Counted from the first letter of the stretch, positions 1 to 7,211 are shown. The stretch is 21,175 nt of DNA from SKGA01 sp051819745 (GCA_051819745.1 JBNJGO010000013.1:1-21175), one strand, 5' to 3'. The notes: generated by a model not told the origin, from the letters alone. A program made the numbers and translations.

Positions 1-138
1 GTCATGTTACCTTCGAAAGTTGTCCAAAAGACACTCTTATACTATTTCACACTCATCCAAAAACAAACTGTCTGGCTTCACAAACAGATATCAATACGTT
101 ATCTTACCGACAAGAAACATTATCTAACAAAACAATAA
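1..138 (+). CDS. 3' end of an unidentified gene (5' truncated by window edge)
   Basis: Frame 1 is open from the first base through 45 codons to a TAA at 136-138. The piece is basic and aromatic, ending in a K/H/Y-rich tail (…KKHYLTKQ), and it converges on the PspC gene that ends at 179. An open stretch this long can occur by chance in AT-rich DNA, and no family is recognisable from this fragment. The call rests only on frame continuity and on its position just before a convergent gene end. Confidence 0.4.
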   Translation, partial: VMLPSKVVQKTLLYYFTLIQKQTVWLHKQISIRYLTDKKHYLTKQ

Positions 139-178
139 TGCTTATTATGTGTGAAGAAAATCGATACGCGCTTTATTC

Positions 179-709
179 TTAGGATTTCTCTTTTTCTTTA
201 GACTTTTTTTTGGTTGTGGTTTTTGTTGTCTTTTTCTTAGAAACTGCTTTTTTTGATGTTTTTTTGCTTGTTGTGTTTTCTTTTTTCTCAGGAAGAACAA
301 TGGCTATAAGGATGTATGCGATAAAGCCTAATCCACCTGTTATCAGTGCAAGACCAACCCATAATAATCGAATGATAGTCACATCGACTTCAAGATAATG
401 GCCGATACCTTCACTTACACCTGTCAAAGAATTTCCTGTCTTGATACGATGAAGTCTATGGTTTCGCTTTTGTTTAGTAATAATGCTATTATTGACCAAA
501 TCTGTTTTAGAGACGAGAAGATATGCTATTGCGCCAAAGATATTAAATAATATTATAATGAGAATCCAGATAATTTTATCCCCATCAGTAGCTTTCGATT
601 GCAAACAATCTATGAGTGCCCAAATCCAGACTGCAAAGCCAATAATATATATTAGAACAAATCCTAGTGTGAAATTTAATATGGTCCATGGATAAATTGC
701 TTCAATCAT
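179..709 (-). CDS. PspC-domain membrane protein with PLDc_N-like N-terminus and lysine-rich tail
   Basis: A 176-residue membrane protein. Residues about 12-66 hold two membrane segments with a W-A-L-I-D-C motif between them, typical of the PLDc_N/PspC-associated module. Residues about 84-141 form a PspC-like domain: basic entry (RLHRIKTGNSLTGVSEGIG), D-V-T-I-I-R-L-L, then a glycine-containing membrane helix ending V-L-P-E-K. Residues 143-176 are almost entirely K, T and S, a disordered basic cytoplasmic tail. PspC proteins sense or answer envelope stress in bacteria; many archaea encode homologues whose role is not established. A TATA element centred about 27 nt before the ATG at 709 suggests a leaderless, single-gene transcript. 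Domain assignment is fairly secure, function is not. Confidence 0.82.
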   Translation of the reverse strand: MIEAIYPWTILNFTLGFVLIYIIGFAVWIWALIDCLQSKATDGDKIIWILIIILFNIFGAIAYLLVSKTDLVNNSIITKQKRNHRLHRIKTGNSLTGVSEGIGHYLEVDVTIIRLLWVGLALITGGLGFIAYILIAIVLPEKKENTTSKKTSKKAVSKKKTTKTTTKKKSKEKEKS

Positions 710-730
710 AGCATGTCTTATTGCTTCTTT

Positions 731-740
731 TTTTATATAG
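731..740 (-). promoter_or_regulatory. TATA box of the PspC gene
   Basis: On the minus strand this reads CTATATAAAA, centred about 27 nt before the ATG at 709, the spacing expected if transcription starts at the start codon. Confidence 0.6.
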
Positions 741-782
741 TTTTTCTTTCTATTATTGTTTTTTGATTAAATCAACGAAAGA

Positions 783-790
783 TTTAAATA
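783..790 (+). promoter_or_regulatory. TATA box of the 835-1810 operon
   Basis: TTTAAATA, predicting transcription start near 812-815 and a leader of about 20 nt that carries AGGTGG (826-831), a Shine-Dalgarno-like site close before the ATG at 835. Confidence 0.5.
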
Positions 791-834
791 ATTGTTAATA
801 CAAATGTTCGTTATTACTATTCAATAGGTGGTTT

Positions 835-1464
835 ATGATGGGTAAAGATGAATCTAGTTCTGAAGACAAGTACGAAATGCTTAAAAAAGAAGTTGATGAG
901 CATAAAAAACACATTGATAATCTTCAGTGGGATGTTTTAGGTGCTTTTCACAACACATATAAAAATACTTTATCAGGAGATATAAACAACATAGAAGATA
1001 ATAACAAAGAATTTATGGATTCACTCTATGAGAATCTTCATGATATATTAAAAAGTAAGGGAATAGATTTTTCTGGTTCATCACTACCAAAACACACTCT
1101 TCGAAATGCTATTGATGCTATTCTACCTACCGATCATTCACAAATATACGATGATATTGTTACTCATGGTCCAAATTATGGTCCTCAAAATATTACTCAA
1201 ACTTTAGCTAGTGGTAAGATGCAAAAATTGCAAAAATCTTCATCCGCAATAGCAAAAGATAATGGTATTGCCGAAGATGATATCGATAAAATTGTTGACA
1301 CATATAATATTAAAGGTGTTGTTGATGAAGGCTATGAATTAAATAAAGATCTCTTAAAAACCGACATTCACGGTTTAATAGGGGCTGCTAGCGCAGGTTT
1401 AACGGACCGATACCTTCAACAAAATTATGGTCAAAAATACCAAGTTAGAAAAAAAGAGGAGTGA
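835..1464 (+). CDS. unknown soluble acidic helical protein (209 aa)
   Basis: I do not recognise this protein. It starts with two consecutive ATG codons (835 and 838) after a purine-rich AGGTGG. There is no signal peptide or membrane segment. Residues 1-30 are highly charged and likely coiled coil (S/E/D/K-rich, then KKEVDEHKKHIDNLQWD). The rest is helical and acidic, with a glycine/alanine patch near residues 180-190 (GLIGAASAGL) and a basic C-terminus. It is followed after 7 nt by another small helical protein, so the pair is probably one operon and the products may interact. Both are rich in H, N and Q, suggesting cytosolic partners. No catalytic motif is visible. Confidence 0.75.
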   Translation: MMGKDESSSEDKYEMLKKEVDEHKKHIDNLQWDVLGAFHNTYKNTLSGDINNIEDNNKEFMDSLYENLHDILKSKGIDFSGSSLPKHTLRNAIDAILPTDHSQIYDDIVTHGPNYGPQNITQTLASGKMQKLQKSSSAIAKDNGIAEDDIDKIVDTYNIKGVVDEGYELNKDLLKTDIHGLIGAASAGLTDRYLQQNYGQKYQVRKKEE

Positions 1465-1471
1465 TTAACAT

Positions 1472-1810
1472 ATGGCTAAACAAACTATTTCAAATAATCT
1501 TGAATTTGCTCTCTTAGGTGCGATAGTAAGTTCTGCAAGAAATCATTTGCAACAAGATGGTTTTATCACCTTTTCTCAAGCAAAATCGGATGATCGAAAG
1601 AAAGAAGCTTTCAAGAAAAATCTTATTGATGAATTTAGAACTGATTCATTAAAACACATTGAATCTGTAGAAGATGGACTACAACAAGAATATCAAAATA
1701 ATGTAGAACATGTTTGTTCTCAACTTCCTGAAAAAATTGATTCTGTTGTGGATAATGATTTTCATCAACCACACGAAATTCATCAATACTTATGTTCTTT
1801 ACTTAAATAA
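1472..1810 (+). CDS. unknown small helical protein (112 aa), second gene of operon
   Basis: No family recognised. The 112-residue product is soluble and predicted mainly helical, with a charged middle (about residues 45-80) and histidines towards the end (DFHQPHEIHQY). The stop of the upstream gene is embedded in its ribosome-binding sequence (GAGGAGTGAT), giving tight coupling across a 7-nt gap. Its length and composition resemble the partner encoded upstream, so a shared complex is a reasonable inference. A T-rich tract follows the stop codon directly, so this is the end of the operon. Confidence 0.75.
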   Translation: MAKQTISNNLEFALLGAIVSSARNHLQQDGFITFSQAKSDDRKKEAFKKNLIDEFRTDSLKHIESVEDGLQQEYQNNVEHVCSQLPEKIDSVVDNDFHQPHEIHQYLCSLLK

Positions 1811-1860
1811 TTCTTTTTTTTATTTTCTTTTTTTCCCTTATGTGTTTTTTTTGCTTTGCT
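1811..1860 (+). terminator. T-rich archaeal-type terminator
   Basis: Several runs of 7-8 T on the coding strand begin two bases after the TAA of the 112-aa gene, with no obvious hairpin. Archaeal RNA polymerase commonly terminates at such oligo-T tracts. Confidence 0.5.
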
Positions 1861-1956
1861 TATGTTTCTTTTAAAATAATTTTCTATTGATTATATGCTA
1901 TTTTCAATATTTTCATATTTGTATTTGGTTTTTACTTTGGAGTAAAAAGATAATTC

Positions 1957-1964
1957 TTATAAAT
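1957..1964 (+). promoter_or_regulatory. TATA box of the symporter operon
   Basis: TTATAAAT centred near 1960, about 28 nt before the ATG at 1988. This spacing favours a leaderless mRNA starting at that ATG and argues against the GTG at 1982, which would lie at or before the transcription start. Confidence 0.6.
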
Positions 1965-1987
1965 AACGCTTTGCATGTGATGTGCAT

Positions 1988-3340
1988 ATGAAAAGTGTTC
2001 GAGAGCGAATAACAGGTGACAAAAACCATCGCAGGGTTTTAAAATCGCTGAGCGACCATGTCTTGCATCTTCTTCAAAAAAAATTATGGTTAAAAGTTCT
2101 TATCGCGCTAGCTCTAGGTAGTGTAGTGGGTGTCTTATTTGGTCCTGATATGAACTTAATATCTTCATCACTTGCTAAAACAATTACTGATTGGCTTGCT
2201 CTTCCCGGACACCTTTTTCTAGCATTGATAAAAATGGTTATTTTACCCTTGATAGTATCTTCGATCATTGTAGGTATTGTTTCAAGCGGAGACAAATCTT
2301 TTCTTAAGAAAATTGGTCCGAGAATCGCATTATATTTTGTCATGACAACAACGGTGGCTGTAATCATAGGATTTACCGTTTCAAATATTATAGCGCCGGG
2401 AACATTTATTGATACAAACAACTTTGATCTTGAAAATTCTGATTCCCTCGATCCCACTGGTTCTAATCAATTAACTTCACAATCTATACCTGAACAAATA
2501 GTTAATCTGATTCCAAGTAATCCTATCAAAACAATGGTTCAAGGTGATTTGCTGGGGATTGTAATACTCTCTATCATAACAGCATTAGCTATGTTCAACA
2601 TTTCAAAAAAACACTTCAAGACAACAATCTCTCTTCTCGAAAGTATTCAAGAAATAACGATGAGAATTATCAAATGGGTTATGCATATAGTTCCACTAGC
2701 TGTTTTTGGACTTATCGCACAAGCAATATCGGGAATAGGTCTTGATGCTCTTACTGGTCTTGGAATTTATATGTTGACTGTTGTAACAGGACTTATAATC
2801 TTGCTACTATTTTATGTACTGATTGTCAGAATATTTTCAAGACGTAATCCTAGAAAATTCCTTCGCGCTATCAGAGCTCCTCAATTACTGGCCTTTTCGA
2901 CATCAAGCTCTGCAGCGGTAATGCCATTATCAATAAAAACTGCTGAAGAAGATTTAAAGGTTAGAAAAAGCATTACTGAATTTCTCGTACCAGTTGGTGC
3001 GACCGTTAACATGGATGGAACTGCTTTATATCAAGTTACAGCAACAATTTTTCTTGCACAAGCATTTGGAATAGCACTTCCGATAGGAACTCTTATTACT
3101 ATCATAGCTATCACTGTTGGTGCATCGATAGGAACTCCATCTGTACCAGGGGTGGGTATTGTTGTTTTAGCGACAATCTTACAATCAGCCGGGATTCCTG
3201 CAGTAGGAATAGCGCTCATACTTGGTGTTGATAGAATTCTTGACATGTGTCGAACAACACTTAATGTCACTGGAGACCTTACTGCATGCACTTTTTTCGA
3301 TAAACACATCTCATTACCTACAAAGGGCCGAAAACAATGA
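1988..3340 (+). CDS. dicarboxylate/amino acid:cation symporter (DAACS, GltPh-like)
   Basis: A secondary transporter of the glutamate/aspartate symporter family (GltPh, GltP, EAAT relatives), expected in the cytoplasmic membrane importing an acidic amino acid or dicarboxylate with Na+ or H+. Numbering from the in-frame GTG at 1982: basic N-terminal extension 1-35; membrane segments from about 38; the serine-rich re-entrant loop STSSSAAVMP at 306-315; the NMDGT motif at 343-347; HP2-type G-T-P-S-V-P-G at 384-390; TM8 with D417, D421, R424, T425, N428 and D432. The R424 equivalent (GltPh R397) binds the side-chain carboxylate, which favours an acidic substrate. About 450 residues is normal for the family. 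I chose the ATG at 1988 from TATA spacing. The downstream membrane-protein gene overlaps its stop (ATGA). Confidence 0.93.
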   Translation: MKSVRERITGDKNHRRVLKSLSDHVLHLLQKKLWLKVLIALALGSVVGVLFGPDMNLISSSLAKTITDWLALPGHLFLALIKMVILPLIVSSIIVGIVSSGDKSFLKKIGPRIALYFVMTTTVAVIIGFTVSNIIAPGTFIDTNNFDLENSDSLDPTGSNQLTSQSIPEQIVNLIPSNPIKTMVQGDLLGIVILSIITALAMFNISKKHFKTTISLLESIQEITMRIIKWVMHIVPLAVFGLIAQAISGIGLDALTGLGIYMLTVVTGLIILLLFYVLIVRIFSRRNPRKFLRAIRAPQLLAFSTSSSAAVMPLSIKTAEEDLKVRKSITEFLVPVGATVNMDGTALYQVTATIFLAQAFGIALPIGTLITIIAITVGASIGTPSVPGVGIVVLATILQSAGIPAVGIALILGVDRILDMCRTTLNVTGDLTACTFFDKHISLPTKGRKQ

Positions 3341-4125
3341 AAAAAATATCCTCTTTATTACGACATATCTTACAATCACTTAATCTGAATAAATATAATC
3401 ATATCAGTGAAAAATTTCTTTCACATTCAATAGGTCTTTTTTTCAAAGTTGTTATTGTTGGTATGGTTTTACTTTCATTACTTCTCATACCTAAAGTGGC
3501 TATGCTTAAAGATAATATCCAAGCAGATATAGATCAATTTTCCCAAGCAGAACTTTCAATGGATGTTTCTGTGACAGAGCCCTTAATTCTGCTCGACTAT
3601 CCCTCGATTGTGTTAGACCCGTCTGTGAATGCAAACACGTCAACATCTTTTCTGACTATAGGTGATAATTACACCTATCATCGCAAACAAATTTTATTCG
3701 GGGAGCAAGAACAAGGTTTACCCACGACTATTGATATCAAAGAGAATAAAGAAGAAGTTAGTTCTTTGCTCAATGTCTTGGCCTTGCTTTTCTTACCAGG
3801 ATTTATTATAATCATTTTAATCTTGCTTATACTGCTTTCTTTTATCCTAGTATTATTGAGTGCTCTTATTGGTTTTTGGTTAAAGAAATCAAAACACTTT
3901 ACATTCAGAGATAGTGTTGTCATTGCAATACATGCCATTCTCGTTCCATTCATCCTGACTTGTGTTCTCATACCATTAACTCCTTATTATTGGACTCCGA
4001 TAGGATTATTTCTTATTCTTTTCATTTTGGGAGTGGCGGTAACTAAAGGGAAGGATTTATTATCTTCTTCGAAACCATCATCTTCACGTTCTAGAAAGAA
4101 AAAATCTCGTTCTTCAAAGAAATAA
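3337..4125 (+). CDS. DUF1189-like membrane protein with basic Ser/Arg/Lys tail
   Basis: A 262-residue protein whose ATG overlaps the symporter stop codon by four bases (ATGA), so the two are translationally coupled. There is one membrane segment near residues 32-53, an extracytoplasmic segment of about 90 residues, then three or four hydrophobic helices (about 143-240) and a basic low-complexity tail of S, R and K. This architecture, an N-terminal helix plus soluble domain followed by a multi-helix C-terminal block, resembles DUF1189 proteins; the match is from memory of the fold pattern and is moderate. Function unknown. Coupling to the symporter suggests an accessory or regulatory role, which is inference. 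The tail sequence is what is repeated across the assembly gap. Confidence 0.75.
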   Translation: MKKISSLLRHILQSLNLNKYNHISEKFLSHSIGLFFKVVIVGMVLLSLLLIPKVAMLKDNIQADIDQFSQAELSMDVSVTEPLILLDYPSIVLDPSVNANTSTSFLTIGDNYTYHRKQILFGEQEQGLPTTIDIKENKEEVSSLLNVLALLFLPGFIIIILILLILLSFILVLLSALIGFWLKKSKHFTFRDSVVIAIHAILVPFILTCVLIPLTPYYWTPIGLFLILFILGVAVTKGKDLLSSSKPSSSRSRKKKSRSSKK

Positions 4126-4189
4126 CTATTTTTTGGAATCAGTTTCCTGTCAAATGAATAGAATTAAAAAAATGGTGGGCCCGCCCGGA
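4091..4189 (+). repeat. 99-bp direct repeat, left copy (contig overlap)
   Basis: Identical base for base to 4290-4388. It contains the last codons of the DUF1189-like gene, a T-rich spacer and the first bases (3' end) of tRNA-Val, and it stops exactly where the N run begins. Confidence 0.9.
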
Positions 4190-4289
4190 NNNNNNNNNNN
4201 NNNNNNNNNNNNNNNNNNNNNNNNNNNNNNNNNNNNNNNNNNNNNNNNNNNNNNNNNNNNNNNNNNNNNNNNNNNNNNNNNNNNNNNNN
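4190..4289. other. 100-N scaffold gap, probably no real sequence missing
   Basis: Exactly 100 N, the conventional placeholder for a gap of unknown size. Both flanks end or begin with the same 99 bases, the signature of two contigs that overlap and were not merged. The real sequence is most simply 4189 joined directly to 4389. Confidence 0.9.
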
Positions 4290-4388
4290 CTAGAAAGAAA
4301 AAATCTCGTTCTTCAAAGAAATAACTATTTTTTGGAATCAGTTTCCTGTCAAATGAATAGAATTAAAAAAATGGTGGGCCCGCCCGGA
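4290..4388 (+). repeat. 99-bp direct repeat, right copy (contig overlap)
   Basis: Second copy of 4091-4189. The duplicated gene-end codons here are not attached to an open reading frame of their own; the tRNA-Val 3' end contained in this copy continues into the complete tRNA. Confidence 0.9.
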
Positions 4389-4447
4389 CTCGAACCGGGG
4401 ATCAACGCCTTGTAAGGGCGCTGTCATAGCCACTAGACCACGGGCCC
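4372..4447 (-). tRNA. tRNA-Val (anticodon TAC)
   Basis: The minus strand folds as a complete cloverleaf with no intron: acceptor GGGCCCG/CGGGCCC, D-arm closed by GTC/GAC, anticodon stem GCGCC/GGCGT around loop CTTACAA (anticodon TAC, reads GUA), and T-arm CCCGG-TTCGAGT-CCGGG. Discriminator A is followed by CCA in the DNA, then a run of T that probably terminates transcription. The Glu and Lys tRNA genes in this window do not encode CCA. A truncated copy of its 3' end at 4173-4189 belongs to the assembly duplication. Confidence 0.96.
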
Positions 4448-4471
4448 GCGATTACAAGAAAGAAACTTCAA

Positions 4472-4482
4472 CTATTTATAAG
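4472..4482 (-). promoter_or_regulatory. TATA box of tRNA-Val
   Basis: On the minus strand CTTATAAATAG, centred about 30 nt before the first base of the tRNA. Confidence 0.6.
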
Positions 4483-4544
4483 GTTTTCTGTTCTTCATAT
4501 GGTTCACATACTATGCTATTGTTACAATATTTTTCGCAAAATAA

Positions 4545-4552
4545 TTAAATAC
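4545..4552 (+). promoter_or_regulatory. TATA box of the uracil-DNA glycosylase gene
   Basis: TTAAATAC centred about 26 nt before the ATG at 4574, consistent with a leaderless transcript. Confidence 0.5.
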
Positions 4553-4573
4553 ATAATTTATTCAAGTATGTAG

Positions 4574-5239
4574 ATGGGAAAACAAGAACAACTTACTGCC
4601 TTAGCCGAACAAATAACTTCCGAACTCGATTGCCCTCTTAAAAAAACAGCACGTCATCTCGTGTTTGGAAAAGGAAATCCTGATGCAGATATTTTTATTA
4701 TCGGTGAAGCACCAGGTGCTAAAGAAGACGAACAAGGAGTTCCTTTTGTTGGCCGAGCGGGAAAAAAACTCAACTCCTACCTTAATACCATAGGTCTTAC
4801 AATTGACGATGTTTACATAGCAAATATCTTGAAATATCGTCCACCTAAAAACAGAGATCCAACCTCGCGAGAAATTGAAGCTCACACTCCTTACTTGCTC
4901 GAACAAATTACTATCGTACAACCAAAACTAATTCTTACGCTGGGAAATTACTCGACAAAATTTGTCCTTGGTGGTTGCACTCTTGATGGTATGAAACAAA
5001 TAACTGGTATAAGCTCTCTTCATGGAAAACAACACGAGATCGATATCAAATCAAAAACGTATGCTATTATTCCTCTCTATCATCCTGCAGCATTACTTTA
5101 TAATCCTAAATTAAGACCTGATTTTGAAAAAGACCTTCTTATTATAGCAAAATATGTGGGGCTCGCACCTCAAAAAACAAGTCAACAAACAATCAACTCA
5201 TTTCAAGGAGGGGAGTGTCATTTCGATAAAAATAATTAG
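4574..5239 (+). CDS. udg: type 4 uracil-DNA glycosylase lacking most Fe-S cysteines
   Basis: Removes uracil from DNA to start base-excision repair. Family 4 motifs are clear: G-E-A-P-G at 44-48, D-E-Q-G-V-P-F-V-G-R-A-G at 52-63, N-I-L-K-Y-R-P-P-K-N-R-D-P at 84-96 and the catalytic-loop H-P-A-A-L at 170-174. Family 4 enzymes normally hold a [4Fe-4S] cluster with four cysteines, in C-x2-C, K-C-R-P-P and E-A-C contexts. Here the aligned residues are E17, C20, Y88 and H104, so three of four ligands are gone. The remaining fold motifs are intact, which suggests an active but cluster-free enzyme. Length (221) is usual apart from a C-terminal tail of about 25 residues that overlaps the HAD gene's ribosome-binding site. 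Likely leaderless (TATA 26 nt upstream). Confidence 0.9.
   Translation: MGKQEQLTALAEQITSELDCPLKKTARHLVFGKGNPDADIFIIGEAPGAKEDEQGVPFVGRAGKKLNSYLNTIGLTIDDVYIANILKYRPPKNRDPTSREIEAHTPYLLEQITIVQPKLILTLGNYSTKFVLGGCTLDGMKQITGISSLHGKQHEIDIKSKTYAIIPLYHPAALLYNPKLRPDFEKDLLIIAKYVGLAPQKTSQQTINSFQGGECHFDKNN
5205..5213 (+). promoter_or_regulatory. strong Shine-Dalgarno before a non-ATG start
   Basis: AAGGAGGGG lies within the 3' end of the glycosylase gene, eight bases (from GGAGG) before the ATT at 5220. It points to initiation there, just where the HAD fold begins. Confidence 0.55.
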
Positions 5240-5867
5240 CTTCGATCTTGACAACACTATCAGCACATCTGATTTTGACAGGTTTTTTTGGGATGAAAAA
5301 CTTATCGACCTTTATGCCAAACGACATAATCTATCGCTATCAAAGGCAAGATCTTTTGTGATTACAGACACTTCGTCGTTAAAAGATGCTATTGGTTGGA
5401 TGTGGTTCGATCCAGAATTCTGGTTTTACAGATATGATTTATTTATATCTCTTGATAAAATAATTACAGAAAATAATCATTTAATAATTACTTTTGAAGA
5501 TGCGAAGCAAATTATTCCCTCGCTTTATAACAAAGGATATACTCTAGTCTTATCTTCTTTTGCAAGTGAAAAATTAGTGAAAGCGAAACTTGAAAAAGAT
5601 AATTTACAGTCTTATTTTTCAGGTATTTTTCTAGGTTCAAATCAAGAAGAAGAAACTAAATCAACAGCATTCTTCTCAAACCTATTATTAACATATTCTT
5701 ACAAACCATCAGAAATTCTCCATGTGGGTGATGATATAAAACAAGATTATATTGCACCAAAAAAAGCTGGAATAAAAACAGTGCTTCTTGATAGAAATAA
5801 AAAACATCTTGATGTTACTGATAGAATTGAAAGCCTCGCTGAGCTTCCTTCATTTCTTGATAAATGA
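5220..5867 (+). CDS. HAD-superfamily phosphatase/hydrolase
   Basis: A haloacid dehalogenase-type hydrolase, probably a small-molecule phosphatase. Motif I F-D-L-D-N-T follows a short strand (ISIKIIS), motif II is the serine in L-S-S-F, motif III the lysine in E-E-E-T-K-S, and motif IV H-V-G-D-D-I-K-Q-D; the order and spacing are complete. A helical cap sits between motifs I and II. The only in-frame ATG is at 5154, which would add 22 unrelated residues encoded inside the glycosylase gene. The Shine-Dalgarno AAGGAGGGG points to the ATT codon at 5220, which gives a normal HAD N-terminus, so I prefer 5220 despite the rare start. The gene overlaps the glycosylase by 20 nt (86 nt if 5154 is used). 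Substrate unknown. Confidence 0.82.
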   Translation: MSIKIISFDLDNTISTSDFDRFFWDEKLIDLYAKRHNLSLSKARSFVITDTSSLKDAIGWMWFDPEFWFYRYDLFISLDKIITENNHLIITFEDAKQIIPSLYNKGYTLVLSSFASEKLVKAKLEKDNLQSYFSGIFLGSNQEEETKSTAFFSNLLLTYSYKPSEILHVGDDIKQDYIAPKKAGIKTVLLDRNKKHLDVTDRIESLAELPSFLDK

Positions 5868-5870
5868 TTA

Positions 5871-6053
5871 TTATTTCTTTTCTTTAACTAAACGAGACGC
5901 ATAATGTTGTATTGCTTTTGATAAACCCCACATCACAAGAGAAATTATTGCAAACAACACAATCTCTCCCTTTGCTAATAACAATAATGCTATAGGGACA
6001 TAAACTACAATTAAGGAGATAGAGATTATCTTTTGGCTTTTTGGTCCTATCAT
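5871..6053 (-). CDS. small two-helix membrane protein (60 aa)
   Basis: Sixty residues: a short basic N-terminus, two hydrophobic segments (about 10-28 and 31-46) and a basic C-terminus (RLVKEKK). The positive-charge pattern fits a hairpin with both ends in the cytoplasm. It starts 9 nt after the stop of the thymidylate-kinase-like gene on the same strand, so it is likely the second gene of that operon. No family recognised. It converges with the HAD gene, ending 3 nt from it. Confidence 0.65.
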   Translation of the reverse strand: MIGPKSQKIISISLIVVYVPIALLLLAKGEIVLFAIISLVMWGLSKAIQHYASRLVKEKK

Positions 6054-6062
6054 ACATACCGA

Positions 6063-7082
6063 TTATACTGAATATTCCTTAACCATCCTTTCAATATTGT
6101 CTCCTATCTTTTTATTGATGGTTTCAATATTATCATATAAACTCAAATAAATGAATTCAGGTTTTTTTGTGTTGAATTGTTTTGAAAATTTCTCATACAT
6201 TTTCTCGACAAAACCACTTGCATATCTTTTATTCACCATCAACTGATAATCAAGATCTTTTTCATAATCATCTGCGACTCGACCATCTTCTCGAGAAGCA
6301 TATAATTTCTTTAAATCCTCTTTAGTCATATCTTCAGGTCCACAAACAATGAATGCGTGGGTTGGAGGGTTAACTAGAGCGTACTTGCTTATTCCAGCCT
6401 TAGAAAGAAACTCCTCTTCGCTGATGCCATTTTCAAGAACCTTCTCATCAAAAAATTGATATGCTAGCGTTGATTCTTCACTTCTGCTTCGTACGATTAT
6501 TTTATTAGCTTCACGAAGTGGTTTTCTAAATTGTAAAAACTCTGATTTTCTATAGACTGAATGCGCGTCCAGTGCCTCGCGTGGTGTTCCTGAACGTTTG
6601 AATGAAGACATTTTCTGTTCAGTTTTTCTACTATCCACGCCTGCTGATCGTTTTGATGGTTCTTCAAAAACCCCAACATCAAAATCGAGAGGTATGGCTG
6701 TAAAATACTCGTTATCATCAACAATCGCTCCGATTTTAAGATCGATATTCGCTTTCTTTAAAGAATTGTCTTTACTTTCTACTCCTTCCATCATCTTTGC
6801 ATATTCAAAAGAAATTTCTTGTTTAAGTGTGCTTGGTATATTATTATCAAGAAGAAATGTTTTCCATGAGATGTGTTTTTGTGAAAGATCGTGTCTTTTT
6901 ATGATGTCTTGGATGTGTGGTGTGTGGAAGAGAACTGCGTTTTCAGTTCCTCGAAAATCCTTCACATTTGCATCGTATTTTTCTTGGAAATGATTTATTA
7001 TTCCTGTAATTTGTGTTGATGTACCGCTTCGGTCAAATCCGGAAACTACAATATCTAGTGGTTGTTGTAATGTTATATTCAT
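6063..7082 (-). CDS. thymidylate-kinase-like P-loop protein with altered Walker A
   Basis: A 339-residue protein related to thymidylate/deoxynucleotide kinases. Residues 11-24 read IVVSGFDRSGTSTQ, matching the TMPK P-loop (…FEGxDGSGKSTQ) except that the invariant lysine is T21. Near residue 197 is IIVRSRSEESTLAYQ, matching the TMPK segment R-Y-x-x-S-x-x-A-Y-Q. Between them, about residues 40-190 are expanded relative to the roughly 200-residue canonical enzyme. With no P-loop lysine, ATP hydrolysis by the usual mechanism is doubtful; it may be a divergent kinase with a substituting basic residue (R18?) or a non-catalytic binding protein. A promoter TATA at 7116-7125 and a GAGGGT site just before the ATG support the start. 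The small membrane protein follows in the same operon. Confidence 0.72.
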   Translation of the reverse strand: MNITLQQPLDIVVSGFDRSGTSTQITGIINHFQEKYDANVKDFRGTENAVLFHTPHIQDIIKRHDLSQKHISWKTFLLDNNIPSTLKQEISFEYAKMMEGVESKDNSLKKANIDLKIGAIVDDNEYFTAIPLDFDVGVFEEPSKRSAGVDSRKTEQKMSSFKRSGTPREALDAHSVYRKSEFLQFRKPLREANKIIVRSRSEESTLAYQFFDEKVLENGISEEEFLSKAGISKYALVNPPTHAFIVCGPEDMTKEDLKKLYASREDGRVADDYEKDLDYQLMVNKRYASGFVEKMYEKFSKQFNTKKPEFIYLSLYDNIETINKKIGDNIERMVKEYSV

Positions 7083-7115
7083 AATTATACCCTCGAAACA
7101 TTTTTTTTGAAATGA

Positions 7116-7125
7116 ATTATATAAG
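7116..7125 (-). promoter_or_regulatory. TATA box of the TMPK-like operon
   Basis: Minus-strand CTTATATAAT-like element, predicting a start near 7095 and a short leader carrying GAGGGT before the ATG at 7082. Confidence 0.5.
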
Positions 7126-7202
7126 CTTTTTCATATTTGGGACCATATACTTTTTACCAACTTTTAGTGTACTATTTTTTTTAATGTGGTTTTTACACAA
7201 AT

Positions 7203-7211
7203 ATTTATAAA
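7203..7211 (+). promoter_or_regulatory. TATA box of the pilin-like pair
   Basis: TTTATAAAT, predicting transcription from about 7230. The leader then carries GAGGTGATG (7236-7244), a strong match to the 16S anti-Shine-Dalgarno, immediately before the GTG at 7246. Confidence 0.55.

Noticed and set aside
179..300. Lysine/threonine-rich repeat at the PspC 3' end as a DNA repeat
   Set aside because: It is low-complexity coding for a basic tail, without a regular repeat unit.
4173..4189. A second, partial tRNA-Val 3' end
   Set aside because: It is part of the duplicated contig end; only the copy at 4372-4447 is a full tRNA.
4133..4324. An ORF running through the N gap
   Set aside because: It is made of spacer sequence, 100 N and the duplicated contig end; it disappears when the 99-bp overlap is merged.
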